DNA from: Pseudomonas cremoris
Lineage (GTDB): Bacteria; Pseudomonadota; Gammaproteobacteria; Pseudomonadales; Pseudomonadaceae
DNA: 64,000 nucleotides
NCBI RefSeq assembly: GCF_014230465.1
Contig: NZ_JAAXCY010000001.1
Coordinates: 1 to 64,000 of the forward strand
Direction of reading: 5' to 3'
Below, in pieces: positions 42,117-51,255 of this stretch. Each line of letters starts with the position of its first letter. Within the stretch, counting starts at the first letter, position 1. The translations under genes and the position numbers were made by a program. The notes under the pieces were generated by a model. It ran no database searches. It was not told where the DNA came from and saw only the letters and a program-made list of their open reading frames with translations.

Positions 42117-43045
42117 AAATTTCGGCGCTGTTACTGGCCCTGCTGGCGGTGACCCAAACCGCCCTGGCCGCCGATCCTGTCACCCTGCGCATCGGCTACC
42201 AAAAAGGCTCAATCGCCCTGGTGTTGGCCAAGGAACACGGCCTGCTGGAAAAACGCTTCCCGCAGACCGATGTGAAGTGGGTCGAATTCCCCGCTGGCCC
42301 GCAGATGCTTGAAGCCCTCAACGTCGGCGCACTGGACGTGGGTTCCACCGGCGACATCCCCCCCCTGTTCGCACAGGCGGCAGGCGCGGACCTGGTCTAC
42401 ATCGGCGCCGAACCGCCCAAACCCACTGCCGAAACGATCCTGGTGCGCAACGACAGCCCGCTGCACTCAGTGGCGGACCTCAAAGGCAAGAAAGTCGCGT
42501 TCCAGAAAGGCTCCAGCTCACACAACCTGATCCTGCGTGCGTTGAACAAGGCTGGCCTGAGCTACAAGGATATCCAGCCGGTGTACCTGCCGCCCGCCGA
42601 CGCCCGTGCGGCGTTCGAACAAGGCAGCGTGGATGCGTGGGCGATCTGGGAACCCTATTCATCCCTGGCGCTAAGCCAGAGCCCAAGCCATGTGCTGGCC
42701 AACGGTGAAGGGGTGGGATTGTCGGGGCCGGTGTACACGGCGCGGCGCGAGTATGCCAAGGCCAATGACACGTTTGTGCATGACCTGCTGGGCGAACTGA
42801 CTGCGGCAGAAGCGTTGACCCGTAGTCAGCGTGAAGACAGTTTGAAGGTGTTGACCCGTTTCATGGGGCTGCCAGCGGATGTGATCGCGCGCTACATGGA
42901 CAACCGCCCGCCTTCGCCGATCCTGCCGATTGACGAGAAGATCATCCAGGCGCAGCAGGCGACGGCGGATTTGTTCTACCAGAATCGCTTGTTGCCCAAG
43001 GCCATCGACGTGAAAAAAGCCGTGTGGAGATCAGAAGCCAACTGA
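42113..43045 (+). CDS. Aliphatic-sulfonate-type ABC substrate-binding protein (SsuA-like)
   Basis: Periplasmic binding protein of 310 aa. The signal peptide ends at TALA (residue 19). SsuA-family traits are LRIGYQKGSIALVLAKEHGL, VEFPAGPQMLEALNVGALDV, GSTGDIPPLFAQAAGADLVY, FQKGSSSHNLILRALNKAGL and VDAWAIWEPYSSL. It probably binds an alkanesulfonate or a related anion. No ssuB/ssuC genes accompany it; it is the last gene of the receptor-LLM operon and would have to share a membrane complex encoded elsewhere. Confidence 0.92.
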   Translation: MKISALLLALLAVTQTALAADPVTLRIGYQKGSIALVLAKEHGLLEKRFPQTDVKWVEFPAGPQMLEALNVGALDVGSTGDIPPLFAQAAGADLVYIGAEPPKPTAETILVRNDSPLHSVADLKGKKVAFQKGSSSHNLILRALNKAGLSYKDIQPVYLPPADARAAFEQGSVDAWAIWEPYSSLALSQSPSHVLANGEGVGLSGPVYTARREYAKANDTFVHDLLGELTAAEALTRSQREDSLKVLTRFMGLPADVIARYMDNRPPSPILPIDEKIIQAQQATADLFYQNRLLPKAIDVKKAVWRSEAN

Positions 43046-43053
43046 TCTCCAAA

Positions 43054-43078
43054 TGTGGGAGCAAGCCCGCTCCCACAG
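43054..43078. terminator. Collapsed REP hairpin between convergent genes
   Basis: TGTGGGAGCAAGCCCGCTCCCACA is two REP ends joined almost without a spacer, giving a short strong hairpin followed by GTTTTT on the plus strand and AAATTTG-type bases on the other side. It occupies the 44-bp gap between the SsuA-like gene (plus) and fecE (minus) and should terminate both. Confidence 0.7.
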
Positions 43079-43089
43079 TTTTTACCGCG

Positions 43090-43881
43090 TCAGGCGTGAT
43101 TACGGGTACTTTTCTTGATCAGGCACATGGGGGTTCCGGCAATCGGCTCTTGCATCACCTGCACCTGCACATCAAATACCTGGCGCATCAACTCGGCACT
43201 GATCACTTCCCCCGGCGCACCATGCGCCACCAGCCTGCCGCCGTGCATCACCGCCAGGTGATCGGCATAACGGCAGGCCTGGTTGATATCGTGCAACACC
43301 GTCATCACCGTCTTGCCCTCTGCCGCCAATTCCCTCATCAAGTCCAACAGCTCAACCTGATGACTGATGTCGAGGTAAGTGGTCGGCTCATCCAGCAACA
43401 CCACCGGCGCGTTTTGCGCCAGCACCATTGCCAGCCACGCCCGTTGGCGCTGGCCACCGGACAAGTCCGCCAACGCGCGATCCGCCAACACGTCCAGTTC
43501 CAGACGCTGCATGGCTTGGGTCACATGGGCTTGGTCGTTGCCGCTCAGCCGTCCCCACAACGCGTTGTGCGGGCTGCGCCCATAAGCCACCAATTGGCGC
43601 ACGCTGACGCCTTCCGGTACCGGCAACACTTGGGGCAAGAATGCGATCTGCCGCGCCAATTGGCGGGCGGACAGGCTGGCGTAGGATTGCCCATCCAGCG
43701 TCAGTTCGCCCTGGGTCGGTTTGAGAATGCGCGCAAACGCCTTGAGCAAGGTCGACTTGCCACAGCCGTTCGGCCCGATCAATGCGGTGACCTTCCCGGC
43801 CGGCGGCGTGAACGACAGGCCTTGCACGATGCGCGTCGCACCGTAGCCAATATCGAGCTGATGTGCCTGCAAAATACTCAT
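43090..43881 (-). CDS. fecE: Ferric-citrate-type ABC transporter ATPase FecE
   Basis: Cytoplasmic ATPase of 263 aa. Walker A GPNGCGKS is at 36-43, signature LSGGQRQRAWLAMVLAQN, and Walker B VVLLDEPTTYLDISHQVELL. The stretch from LAYGRSP-like VAYGRSPHNALWGRLSGND to the C-terminal PIAGTPMCLIKK follows the FecE pattern of enteric bacteria closely (from memory). The start at 43881 opens MSILQAHQ; the longer frame is rejected. It is 4 bp downstream of the FecD stop and last in the operon. Confidence 0.93.
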   Translation of the reverse strand: MSILQAHQLDIGYGATRIVQGLSFTPPAGKVTALIGPNGCGKSTLLKAFARILKPTQGELTLDGQSYASLSARQLARQIAFLPQVLPVPEGVSVRQLVAYGRSPHNALWGRLSGNDQAHVTQAMQRLELDVLADRALADLSGGQRQRAWLAMVLAQNAPVVLLDEPTTYLDISHQVELLDLMRELAAEGKTVMTVLHDINQACRYADHLAVMHGGRLVAHGAPGEVISAELMRQVFDVQVQVMQEPIAGTPMCLIKKSTRNHA

Positions 43882-43885
43882 GTCA

Positions 43886-44854
43886 TCAGCCCTTGAACCG
43901 TGCCAGCAACCAAAGAAAATACGGTGCGCCAATCACCGCTGTGAGCACCCCTGCGGGGATTTCGCTGGGCGCGATCAACGTACGCCCCAGCGTGTCGGCC
44001 AGCACCAGCAACAGCGCACCGATCACCATCGCGGCCGGCAGCAGGTACTGGTGATGCCCGCCCACCAAGCGCCGCGCCATATGCGGCGCGACCAGGCCGA
44101 TAAAACCAATCGGCCCGATCACGCCCACGCCCAGGCTGGTCAGCAGCACCGCACACGCCATCGCCAACCAACGCGTGCGGTTCAGCGCCGTACCCAGGCT
44201 GTGGGCCGCCTCATCGCCAAGGGCGATCAGGTTCAGCGGCTTGGCCAGGCACAGGCCTAGCGGAATCAACACCAAAAACGGCAACACCAACGCCACGTGG
44301 TGCCAGTTGCGGCTCCACAGGCTGCCCGTGAGCGCGAGCAACGCGGTGTTGATGTCCAGCGGATGGGACAGAATTAGAAACTCGGTGACACTGGACAACG
44401 TCACCGCAATCGCCACCCCGGACAGCGCAAAGCGCACTCCGGAAAAACTCACTCCGGTGTTGTACAGCGCCAGCAGCAACGCGCCGCCGGCACCGCCCAG
44501 GCACGCCACCAGCGGCAGCCAGGCAATCGGCAGCTGCGGCCAACTGATGATCGCCACGGTCAGCGCCAAGCCTGCGCCCTGGGTCACACCGAGGATTTCC
44601 GGCGAGGCCAGCGGGTTGCGGATCACGCCCTGCACAATCGCCCCGGCCAGGCCGAAGGCAGCACCTGCGAGAATCGCGATCAGGCTGCGCGGCAGGCGAT
44701 GGTTCCATACTTCGAAGTCGAGGGCGTCGTGGGCCAGCAGGCGCTCGAGCACGGTTTCAGGCTTGAGCCACTGGGTACCGGCGCTGAGGCTGATGAACGT
44801 GGCGAGCAGCAACAGGCCCAGCAGCAACCAAAGGCGCAATCGTGGGCGGATCAT
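43886..44854 (-). CDS. fecD: Ferric-citrate-type ABC transporter permease FecD
   Basis: Inner-membrane permease of 322 aa with about ten hydrophobic segments. FecCD-family landmarks are RLPRSLIAILAGAAFGLAGA, IVQGVIRNPLASPEILGVTQ, LSHPLDINTALLALTGSLWS and GPIGFIGLVAPHMARRLVGG. It pairs with FecC to form the channel. Overlaps fecC by ATGA. Confidence 0.93.
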   Translation of the reverse strand: MIRPRLRLWLLLGLLLLATFISLSAGTQWLKPETVLERLLAHDALDFEVWNHRLPRSLIAILAGAAFGLAGAIVQGVIRNPLASPEILGVTQGAGLALTVAIISWPQLPIAWLPLVACLGGAGGALLLALYNTGVSFSGVRFALSGVAIAVTLSSVTEFLILSHPLDINTALLALTGSLWSRNWHHVALVLPFLVLIPLGLCLAKPLNLIALGDEAAHSLGTALNRTRWLAMACAVLLTSLGVGVIGPIGFIGLVAPHMARRLVGGHHQYLLPAAMVIGALLLVLADTLGRTLIAPSEIPAGVLTAVIGAPYFLWLLARFKG

Positions 44855-45840
44855 AGGGCGCGCCTGGCAAGAAAGAGGAAGAACGGTGCACCGATCAATG
44901 CAGTCACCACACCCGCCGGGGTTTCGACTGGAAACGCCACGGCGCGGCTAAGCAAGTCGGCACCCAGCACGATCACCGCGCCCAATGCCGCGCTCAACGG
45001 GATCAGCCAGCGGTAGTCATTGCCCAGATACTGGCGAAGGATATTCGGCGCAATCAGCCCGACAAACCCAATCGGCCCCACCGCGCAGACACTCGCCCCC
45101 ACCAGCAACAGGCTGGCGACAAACACCTGCAAACGCAGGCTGGCGATGCCCACGCCCAAGGAGCGCGCGGCGTCTTCACCGAGGTTGATCAGGTTCAAGC
45201 GCGGCGCACACCAGAGCGCCCACAGGCCGCCGATCAGGGTGCACGGCCAGAGCAATTGCACCTGCGCGGCGCCGACATTGGCCAACGAACCGGCCAGCCA
45301 ATTCAGCACACTTTGCGCCTGGGCTTCGACCAGGATCACCGTGAGGCGGGTCAATGCCGCGCACAATGCCGCAACCGCCACACCGGCCAGCACCAAGCGG
45401 CCTTGGGCGGTAGTCGGCGACCAGGCACCACCGAGACTGAACACCGTGACCCAGGCCAACGCGCCGCCCAGGCAGGTCATCAACAACGCGCCACCGGCAA
45501 ACGGTGGCGCAACCAAGCCTGTCGAGAACAACGCCAGGCCCAACGCCGCTCCCGCCGTCACGCCGAACAATGATGGCGAGGCCAGGCGGTTACGGGTGAT
45601 GCCCTGCATCAGCGCACCGGCCAGGCCCAGGCAAGCACCCACCAGCGCTGCACATACGGCACGCGGCACCCGCAATTGGGCGACGATATACGCCATATTG
45701 CCGCCCACGCTGCCCTGGTGAACCAGGCCATTCCATGCATCCGTTGCGGTAAGCGTGAACGGCGACCAGCTGTACAGCGAGAACCAGAACAACACGGCCC
45801 CCAGCAACACAATGCTGACGGCGGCGAAACTGCGCGGCAC
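44851..45840 (-). CDS. fecC: Ferric-citrate-type ABC transporter permease FecC
   Basis: Inner-membrane permease of 329 aa. Landmarks are LRVPRAVCAALVGACLGLAG, LMQGITRNRLASPSLFGVTA, VLNWLAGSLANVGAAQVQLL and GPIGFVGLIAPNILRQYLGN. It starts 2 bp after the fecB stop. Together with FecD it imports ferric citrate or a related ferric hydroxycarboxylate across the inner membrane. Confidence 0.93.
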   Translation of the reverse strand: MPRSFAAVSIVLLGAVLFWFSLYSWSPFTLTATDAWNGLVHQGSVGGNMAYIVAQLRVPRAVCAALVGACLGLAGALMQGITRNRLASPSLFGVTAGAALGLALFSTGLVAPPFAGGALLMTCLGGALAWVTVFSLGGAWSPTTAQGRLVLAGVAVAALCAALTRLTVILVEAQAQSVLNWLAGSLANVGAAQVQLLWPCTLIGGLWALWCAPRLNLINLGEDAARSLGVGIASLRLQVFVASLLLVGASVCAVGPIGFVGLIAPNILRQYLGNDYRWLIPLSAALGAVIVLGADLLSRAVAFPVETPAGVVTALIGAPFFLFLARRAL

Positions 45841-45842
45841 GC

Positions 45843-46763
45843 TTAGTGGCTCAGTACGGCTTTGCCGCCTTTGAGAATCGCCAGCGCATCTTCGGCGATC
45901 TGCTCCGAGGCCAGCACGCCCCGGTTACGCGCCCAGCTGTCGCCGTCGACTTCGGCTACGTGTTTGTTACGCACAGCGCCAAGTACTTGCCACAGCGGCT
46001 GCTTGCTCCAGGTGTCGACGATGCTCGGGCGGCGGTAGTGGCCGACCAGCAGCCAGCCCGGGTCCAGTGCGAGCAGTTGTTCCAGGCTGACAAACTCGGT
46101 GGGCGCAGCATTGGCGCGTACCGACGGCACTTTCAGGCCGATGGCTTGCAGCACGCTACCGGCGTAGGAGTCGGGGCCGTGCACCGAGAAGCTGTCTTCA
46201 CGGGCAACGCCAAACAACACGCTGGCGCCGGCGGGAATCTGTTGCGCGATGGCTTTCAGATTGTCGCGGTTCTTCTGGATACGCGCTTGCATCTGCGGGC
46301 TCTTGCCCAGGGCCTTGCCGATCAGCTCGGCGGATTTCAGGCTGCCTTCGTAGTCCTCACCACGTGACGGCAGCAACAGGGTCGGCGCGATGCTCGCCAG
46401 GTCGCTGTACAAGGCTTGATGACGGTTGAGGTCGGCGACAATCAGGTCCGGCTTGAGCCGGGCGATTTCCTCGATGCTTGGCTGCGAGCGCAAGCCCACC
46501 GACTTCCACTGGCCGATGGCCTGACGCACGCGCGGCAATACGCGGTTGGCATCGCCATCATCGGCAGCGCCTACCGGGGTGACGTCAACGGCGGCGAGGC
46601 TATCAAGAAAGGAAAACTCCAGCACCACCACGCGCTTGGGCGCATCCGGCAGGTGCACGGCGTGCTGGCCGTCGTTGAGGTCGATGGGAGCAGCGCTCAA
46701 CACGCTTGAAGAGAACGCCAGCAGGCAGGCGGCCAGGGTGGGGATGGAGCGCAGCAATCGCAT
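45843..46763 (-). CDS. fecB: Ferric-citrate-type periplasmic binding protein FecB
   Basis: Periplasmic binding protein of 306 aa. The signal peptide ends near VLSA (residue 24). The segment VVVLEFSFLDSLAAVDVTPV, the run DGDANRVLPRVRQAIGQWKS and EIARLKPDLIVADLNRHQAL resemble enteric FecB closely. It is the first gene of the fecBCDE operon. A Fur-box-like sequence lies about 85-100 bp upstream, in line with iron repression. Confidence 0.92.
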   Translation of the reverse strand: MRLLRSIPTLAACLLAFSSSVLSAAPIDLNDGQHAVHLPDAPKRVVVLEFSFLDSLAAVDVTPVGAADDGDANRVLPRVRQAIGQWKSVGLRSQPSIEEIARLKPDLIVADLNRHQALYSDLASIAPTLLLPSRGEDYEGSLKSAELIGKALGKSPQMQARIQKNRDNLKAIAQQIPAGASVLFGVAREDSFSVHGPDSYAGSVLQAIGLKVPSVRANAAPTEFVSLEQLLALDPGWLLVGHYRRPSIVDTWSKQPLWQVLGAVRNKHVAEVDGDSWARNRGVLASEQIAEDALAILKGGKAVLSH

Positions 46764-46846
46764 GACAAGGACCTCGGCGTTAAAACACCCCAGCTAGACA
46801 GACCGGGGAAAACGGCGGGTACTATTCCATATCGGGGCGGCGCAAT

Positions 46847-46865
46847 CAAAAAACATTCTCATTAG
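46847..46865 (-). promoter_or_regulatory. Candidate Fur box upstream of fecB
   Basis: On the minus strand the sequence reads GCTAATGAGAATGTTTTTT. The left half (TAATGAGAATG) fits the AATGATAAT-type Fur consensus well; the right half fits poorly. Its place upstream of an iron-uptake operon supports the call. Confidence 0.4.
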
Positions 46866-46885
46866 CCCTGACACCGCAGCTCAAA

Positions 46886-46975
46886 TGTGGGAGCGGGCTT
46901 GCTCGCGAATGCATTGTGTCAGTCAATACATCCAGTGACTGATACACCGCTTTCGCGAGCAAGCCCGCTCCCACA
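46886..46975. repeat. REPIN
   Basis: TGTGGGAGCGGGCTTGCTCG is mirrored by CGAGCAAGCCCGCTCCCACA. It lies between the siderophore-receptor stop codon and the fecB promoter and probably separates the two transcripts. Confidence 0.92.
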
Positions 46976-46995
46976 CTGGGATCTGTGTACACCCG

Positions 46996-49386
46996 TTAAA
47001 AATCGACAGTGGCCGACAACAGGTAAGTACGCGGTGTCGCCAGGGTCAGCCCCGGCTCGCTGTCATCCGACGCGCCGGCCGAGCTCCAGTAGCGCTTGTC
47101 CGCCACGTTTTCCACATTCGCGCGCAGGGTCACGTGCTTGTCGTCCACTTTGAAGGCATAGCGCGCACCCACGTCGATACGGTTCCAGGCGTCGATTTCC
47201 TTGACGTTGGACTGGTCCAGGTACTGCGAGCTGGAATGGATGCCACGGCTGGTCAGGGTCAAGCCTTCAAGCCCCGGCACGTCCCATTCGGCGCCCAGGT
47301 TGACGTTGTACTCTGGCGTTGCCGGAGCACGGTTGCCGTCCCAGGTGCCGTTGGTGGTGTCTTTGAGTTTGCTGTCGATGTACATCACCCCGCCCAGCAG
47401 GCGCACGCCCTTGAGCGGTTCGCCGAATACGCTCAGCTCCGCACCGGTGTTTTCGCGCTTGCCATTGGGGCCGAACAACCGCGTGGTGGCGTTGGTCTCA
47501 TAGGCCGGCTGCTTGATACGGAACACGGCGGCGGTCACGGCGAAGGCGCCGGCGTCGTATTTGGCGCCGACTTCCACCTGGCGGCTGATGAACGGCGGGA
47601 AGATCTCATCCTCGTTACGCGAGGTGGACGGCGCGATCTTGCCCTGGCTCAGGCCTTCCATGTAGTTGGCGTACAACGACAGTTTGTCGGTGGCCTTGAA
47701 CAGGAGGCCGCCCGACGGCGAGAGTTTTTCTTCGTCGTAGTTGGTCTTGCCTTTGATGCCGTCGCTCCAGTCATCCACCTTGACCCGCTGCCAGCGCGCG
47801 CCGAGGGTTAGCAACAGGCGGTCGTCGAAGAAGCCGAGGGTGTCGGACAGGGCCACACCGCTGAAGGCGTTCTCGGTATAAACCTTGGCGTCCTGGCGCG
47901 TTGCCGTGGACGGCGTCGGAGTTTGCACCGGGTTGTACAAATTGCTCGGCGCCGCTGCATACCGTGCGCCGCCGTTGGTGAAGTCCATGTAGAAGTAGCT
48001 GGCCGCCAGGTTGACTTCGTGGCTCACCGGCCCGGTATGGAACCAGTTACGCACGCCGGCGGTGTAGGTGCGCACGTTTTCATCGCGGGTGAAGTCGCGG
48101 GGCTGCACACTGAAATCCCCAGCCGCATTGCTCACGGAGACTGCATGACGCAGGAAGTCGTGGTTGCTTTTACGTGCGCCGACACCGCCGTACAGCATCA
48201 CGTTGTCGCTGAGGTCGTATTCAGCGTTGACCGTACCAAAGGTGTCGTGGGTGCGGGCCTTGCTCCAGGATTGCGCATAGTTGCGGCGCACATCGTTGGC
48301 GCTGGGCACCGGTGCGGCGGCTGCCACCTGCACGCGTTCCTGGGGGGCATCGGTGTCGCGTTCGGTGTGGCCGATATCGGTGGAAAGGCGCAGGCGCTCG
48401 CCACGGAAATCCAGGCCCAGCACGGCCATTTCGCGGTCGACGGTTTGGTGATCCCATTCGGTATCGCCGGACTGCTTCACGCCGTTGAAGCGGATGCCAA
48501 ACTTGTTGTCTTCGCCAAAGCGCCGCCCTACGTCCACCGCGCCGCCGGCCTGGCTGCCAGAGGCCCAGGTGCCGGTGAACGAATTGATGTCCTTGTCGGT
48601 GGCGCGCTTGGGCACCACGTTGATCCCACCGCCCACGCTGCCACGGGGCGAGATGCCATTGATCAACTGGCTCGGGCCCTTGAGGATGTCGACGCGGTCG
48701 GCCATTTCCATATCGATGGTGTAAGTCGGCAACACGCCGTACAGACCGTTGTAGGCCACATCGCTGTTGAACAGGCTGAAGCCACGAATAGTGAACTGCT
48801 CGTAACGCCCACCGGCCGGGTTGGTGGCGCGTACCGAAGGGTCGGCGGCGATCAGGTCGCCCAAGGTGCGCGCCTGCTGGTTCTTCACCGCTTCTGCGGT
48901 GTAGGTGGTGATGCTGAACGGGGTCTCCATGAAGTCCCGCGTGCCCAGCATGCCCTGCGCAGTGCGTCGTGCCACTTGGCCACCGGCGTAGGTATCGCCG
49001 TCGTACAGGCCGGTGGTGCCGAGGATCGAGGTCGGCGCCAACTCCAGCGTACTGCCCTCCGGCACCGGCACCAGCCTGTAGGCCTGTTCACCCATGGCCT
49101 GCAGTTGCAGGCCAGAACCTTGCAGCAACCGGGCAAAGCCCTCTTCCACGCCATACTCTCCGGATAAACCACTGCTGCTGCGCCCGCTCACCAGCGCCGG
49201 GTCCACCGACAGATTAACCCCGGCCAAGCCAGCAAAACGGGTCAACGCCGCGCTCAGGCTGCCGGCTGGCACTTGGTAGCTGCGGCGGGCGGCGGTGTCT
49301 TCGGCGAAACTGACGGCGGTGAAAAATGGACTGGCGCTGAGGCTCAGCAACAGGCTCAGCTTGAGCAAGGGACGGACGACGGGCAT
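46996..49386 (-). CDS. TonB-dependent siderophore receptor with STN signalling domain
   Basis: Outer-membrane receptor of 796 aa. The signal peptide ends near VSFA (about residue 29). An STN domain follows (RRSYQVPAGSLSAALTRFAG to LLQGSGLQLQAMGEQAYRLV). The plug has TRDFMETPFSITTYTAEAVK and MADRVDILKGPSQLINGISP, typical of siderophore receptors. The barrel ends LLSATVDF. STN domains usually signal to an anti-sigma factor, but no sigma/anti-sigma genes are nearby. The plug is not FecA-like although fecBCDE is next door. The start at 49386 has only a weak ribosome site. Confidence 0.92.
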   Translation of the reverse strand: MPVVRPLLKLSLLLSLSASPFFTAVSFAEDTAARRSYQVPAGSLSAALTRFAGLAGVNLSVDPALVSGRSSSGLSGEYGVEEGFARLLQGSGLQLQAMGEQAYRLVPVPEGSTLELAPTSILGTTGLYDGDTYAGGQVARRTAQGMLGTRDFMETPFSITTYTAEAVKNQQARTLGDLIAADPSVRATNPAGGRYEQFTIRGFSLFNSDVAYNGLYGVLPTYTIDMEMADRVDILKGPSQLINGISPRGSVGGGINVVPKRATDKDINSFTGTWASGSQAGGAVDVGRRFGEDNKFGIRFNGVKQSGDTEWDHQTVDREMAVLGLDFRGERLRLSTDIGHTERDTDAPQERVQVAAAAPVPSANDVRRNYAQSWSKARTHDTFGTVNAEYDLSDNVMLYGGVGARKSNHDFLRHAVSVSNAAGDFSVQPRDFTRDENVRTYTAGVRNWFHTGPVSHEVNLAASYFYMDFTNGGARYAAAPSNLYNPVQTPTPSTATRQDAKVYTENAFSGVALSDTLGFFDDRLLLTLGARWQRVKVDDWSDGIKGKTNYDEEKLSPSGGLLFKATDKLSLYANYMEGLSQGKIAPSTSRNEDEIFPPFISRQVEVGAKYDAGAFAVTAAVFRIKQPAYETNATTRLFGPNGKRENTGAELSVFGEPLKGVRLLGGVMYIDSKLKDTTNGTWDGNRAPATPEYNVNLGAEWDVPGLEGLTLTSRGIHSSSQYLDQSNVKEIDAWNRIDVGARYAFKVDDKHVTLRANVENVADKRYWSSAGASDDSEPGLTLATPRTYLLSATVDF

Positions 49387-49539
49387 GGGAGGAAGCTCTC
49401 GATTTTGTTCACATACCTGGAATGACCGGCGACGCAAAAAAAAGGGACAGGTTTATTTAATTATTTTTCAACGCGGCCAAATACCTCGATCACCAGAGAC
49501 TAGCGGTGCGCGCAGTTTCCCGGCTGGACGCAGATAAAA

Positions 49540-49572
49540 TGTGGGAGCTGGCTTGCCTGCGAAGGCGGCGCG
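49540..49572. repeat. Single REP unit (GGGAGCTGGCTTG variant), degraded partner
   Basis: TGTGGGAGCTGGCTTGCCTG is followed by GCGAAGGCGGC, but the expected mirror half is missing; the sequence runs into the gamma-glutamyltransferase stop at 49615. The rest of the 228 bp between the receptor start and this gene is AT-rich promoter DNA with no gene. Confidence 0.7.
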
Positions 49573-49614
49573 TCAGCTGGCATATGGGCCGACTGACATG
49601 CCGCCATCTCGCAC

Positions 49615-51225
49615 TCACCACACGGCAATATGCGAGTCCGCCCGCGGCTCGGTGCCGCCGCACAGCACCCCGCTAACCGGATCACGCAGGATGATCTGGC
49701 CACGCCCGTATTCTGTGAGATCACTGGCAATCTGCACGTGATGCCCCCGCCGCGCCAAGGCGTTGGCCAGGTCTCGGGAGGCGCCCTGCTCGATCCCCAC
49801 CTTCATATCACCCAACCATTGCCAACGCGGCGCGTCCAAGGCCGCTTGTGGGTTGAGGCCAAAATCCACCAGGTTCATCACCATCTGCACATGCCCCTGG
49901 GGCTGCATATAGCCGCCCATTACGCCGAACGGCCCCAGTGCCTGGCCGTCCTTGGTAAGGAAGCCGGGGATGATGGTGTGAAAGGTTTTTTTGCCCGGCG
50001 CCAGGCAGTTGGCGTGGGCCGGGTCGAGGCTGAATTCCTGCCCGCGATTCTGCAAGGCGATGCCGCTGTCGGGTAGCACCACGCCGGAGCCAAAGCCGTG
50101 GTAGTTGCTCTGGATAAACGACACCATATTGCCTTCGGCATCTGCCGTGGCCAGGTACACCGTGCCGCTGGCGTGGGGGTCGCCGGGCTTGGGCGGCTGC
50201 GCCTGTTCGCCGATCTGCGCGCGACGGCGGCGGCTGTAGTCGTCGCTGAGCAGATCGGCAACAGCGACGCGCATGTGCTGCGGGTCGGTGATGTAGTGCA
50301 GGCCGTCGCTGTAGGCGAGTTTCATCGCCTCCAACTGGCGGTGCCAGGTCTGCTGGCTGTCACGATGATCGAACTCGAAGCCTTCGAGGATTTTCAGCGC
50401 CATCAACGCCACCAGGCCCTGGCCACTGGGAGGAATCTCCCAGACGTCCACGCCCCGGTAATTGACGTGGATCGGCTCAACCCACTGCGCACGGTAATCC
50501 TTGAGATCACTGGCGCGCAGGTAGCCACCGCTGGCACGTGAATGGGCGTCCAGGCGTTCGGCCAGGGCGCCGCGATACAGGCTTTCGCAACGGGTTGCGG
50601 CCAGTTCTTCAAGCGTCCGGGCCTGGGCCGGGTTGCGGAACATCTCCCCGGCCCGAGGCGCGCGGCCTTCAATCAGGAAGGTGTCAAACCAGGCGTCCAG
50701 CACCGTGTCGCGATGGGGGGTGAATTCATTCAATGCGTTCTGCCATTGGTGGGCGACCACCGGCGACAGCGGGAACCCGTCCCGCGCGAGGCGGATGGCC
50801 GGTTGCAGCAGCTCGGCAAACGGTAGCGCGCCGAAGCGTTGCGACAGCTCGGCCCAGGCCGATGGGCAACCGGGCACGGTGACTGGAGTCCAGCCATACA
50901 GCGGCATCTGGTCATGCCCTGCCGCCTTGACCGCCTCGATGCTCAAGGCCGCCGGCGCGTGGCCGTTGCCGTTCAAACCGTGCAACTGGCCCTTGCACCA
51001 GACCAAGGCAAACGCATCGCCGCCCAAGCCACAGCCGGTGGGCTCCACCACGGTCAAGGCGGCGGCTGTGGCGATGGCCGCATCAATGGCGTTGCCGCCC
51101 TTTTGCATGACCTCGATACCGGCCTGGGCGGCCAACGGTTGGGACGCCGCGACCATGCCGCGCTGGGCAAACACGCTCTGGCGCTGCGACGGATAGGGAT
51201 ACTCGTGAGCAGAAAATTTCATCAT
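49615..51225 (-). CDS. ggt: Gamma-glutamyltransferase family protein
   Basis: N-terminal nucleophile hydrolase of 536 aa that should cut gamma-glutamyl bonds (glutathione, gamma-glutamyl amines) after self-cleavage. Features are [53 protein letters not shown], and the cleavage/nucleophile region [16 protein letters not shown] with Thr355. After it come [20 protein letters not shown] and [15 protein letters not shown]. No signal peptide is evident, so it is probably cytoplasmic, unlike classic periplasmic GGT. It follows an amino-acid importer in the same operon, suggesting import then hydrolysis. ATGs at 51225 and 51222 are both possible. Confidence 0.9.
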   Translation of the reverse strand: MMKFSAHEYPYPSQRQSVFAQRGMVAASQPLAAQAGIEVMQKGGNAIDAAIATAAALTVVEPTGCGLGGDAFALVWCKGQLHGLNGNGHAPAALSIEAVKAAGHDQMPLYGWTPVTVPGCPSAWAELSQRFGALPFAELLQPAIRLARDGFPLSPVVAHQWQNALNEFTPHRDTVLDAWFDTFLIEGRAPRAGEMFRNPAQARTLEELAATRCESLYRGALAERLDAHSRASGGYLRASDLKDYRAQWVEPIHVNYRGVDVWEIPPSGQGLVALMALKILEGFEFDHRDSQQTWHRQLEAMKLAYSDGLHYITDPQHMRVAVADLLSDDYSRRRRAQIGEQAQPPKPGDPHASGTVYLATADAEGNMVSFIQSNYHGFGSGVVLPDSGIALQNRGQEFSLDPAHANCLAPGKKTFHTIIPGFLTKDGQALGPFGVMGGYMQPQGHVQMVMNLVDFGLNPQAALDAPRWQWLGDMKVGIEQGASRDLANALARRGHHVQIASDLTEYGRGQIILRDPVSGVLCGGTEPRADSHIAVW

Positions 51226-51255
51226 GGCAAAGAGGCTTCCACACAAGGCTTCAGG

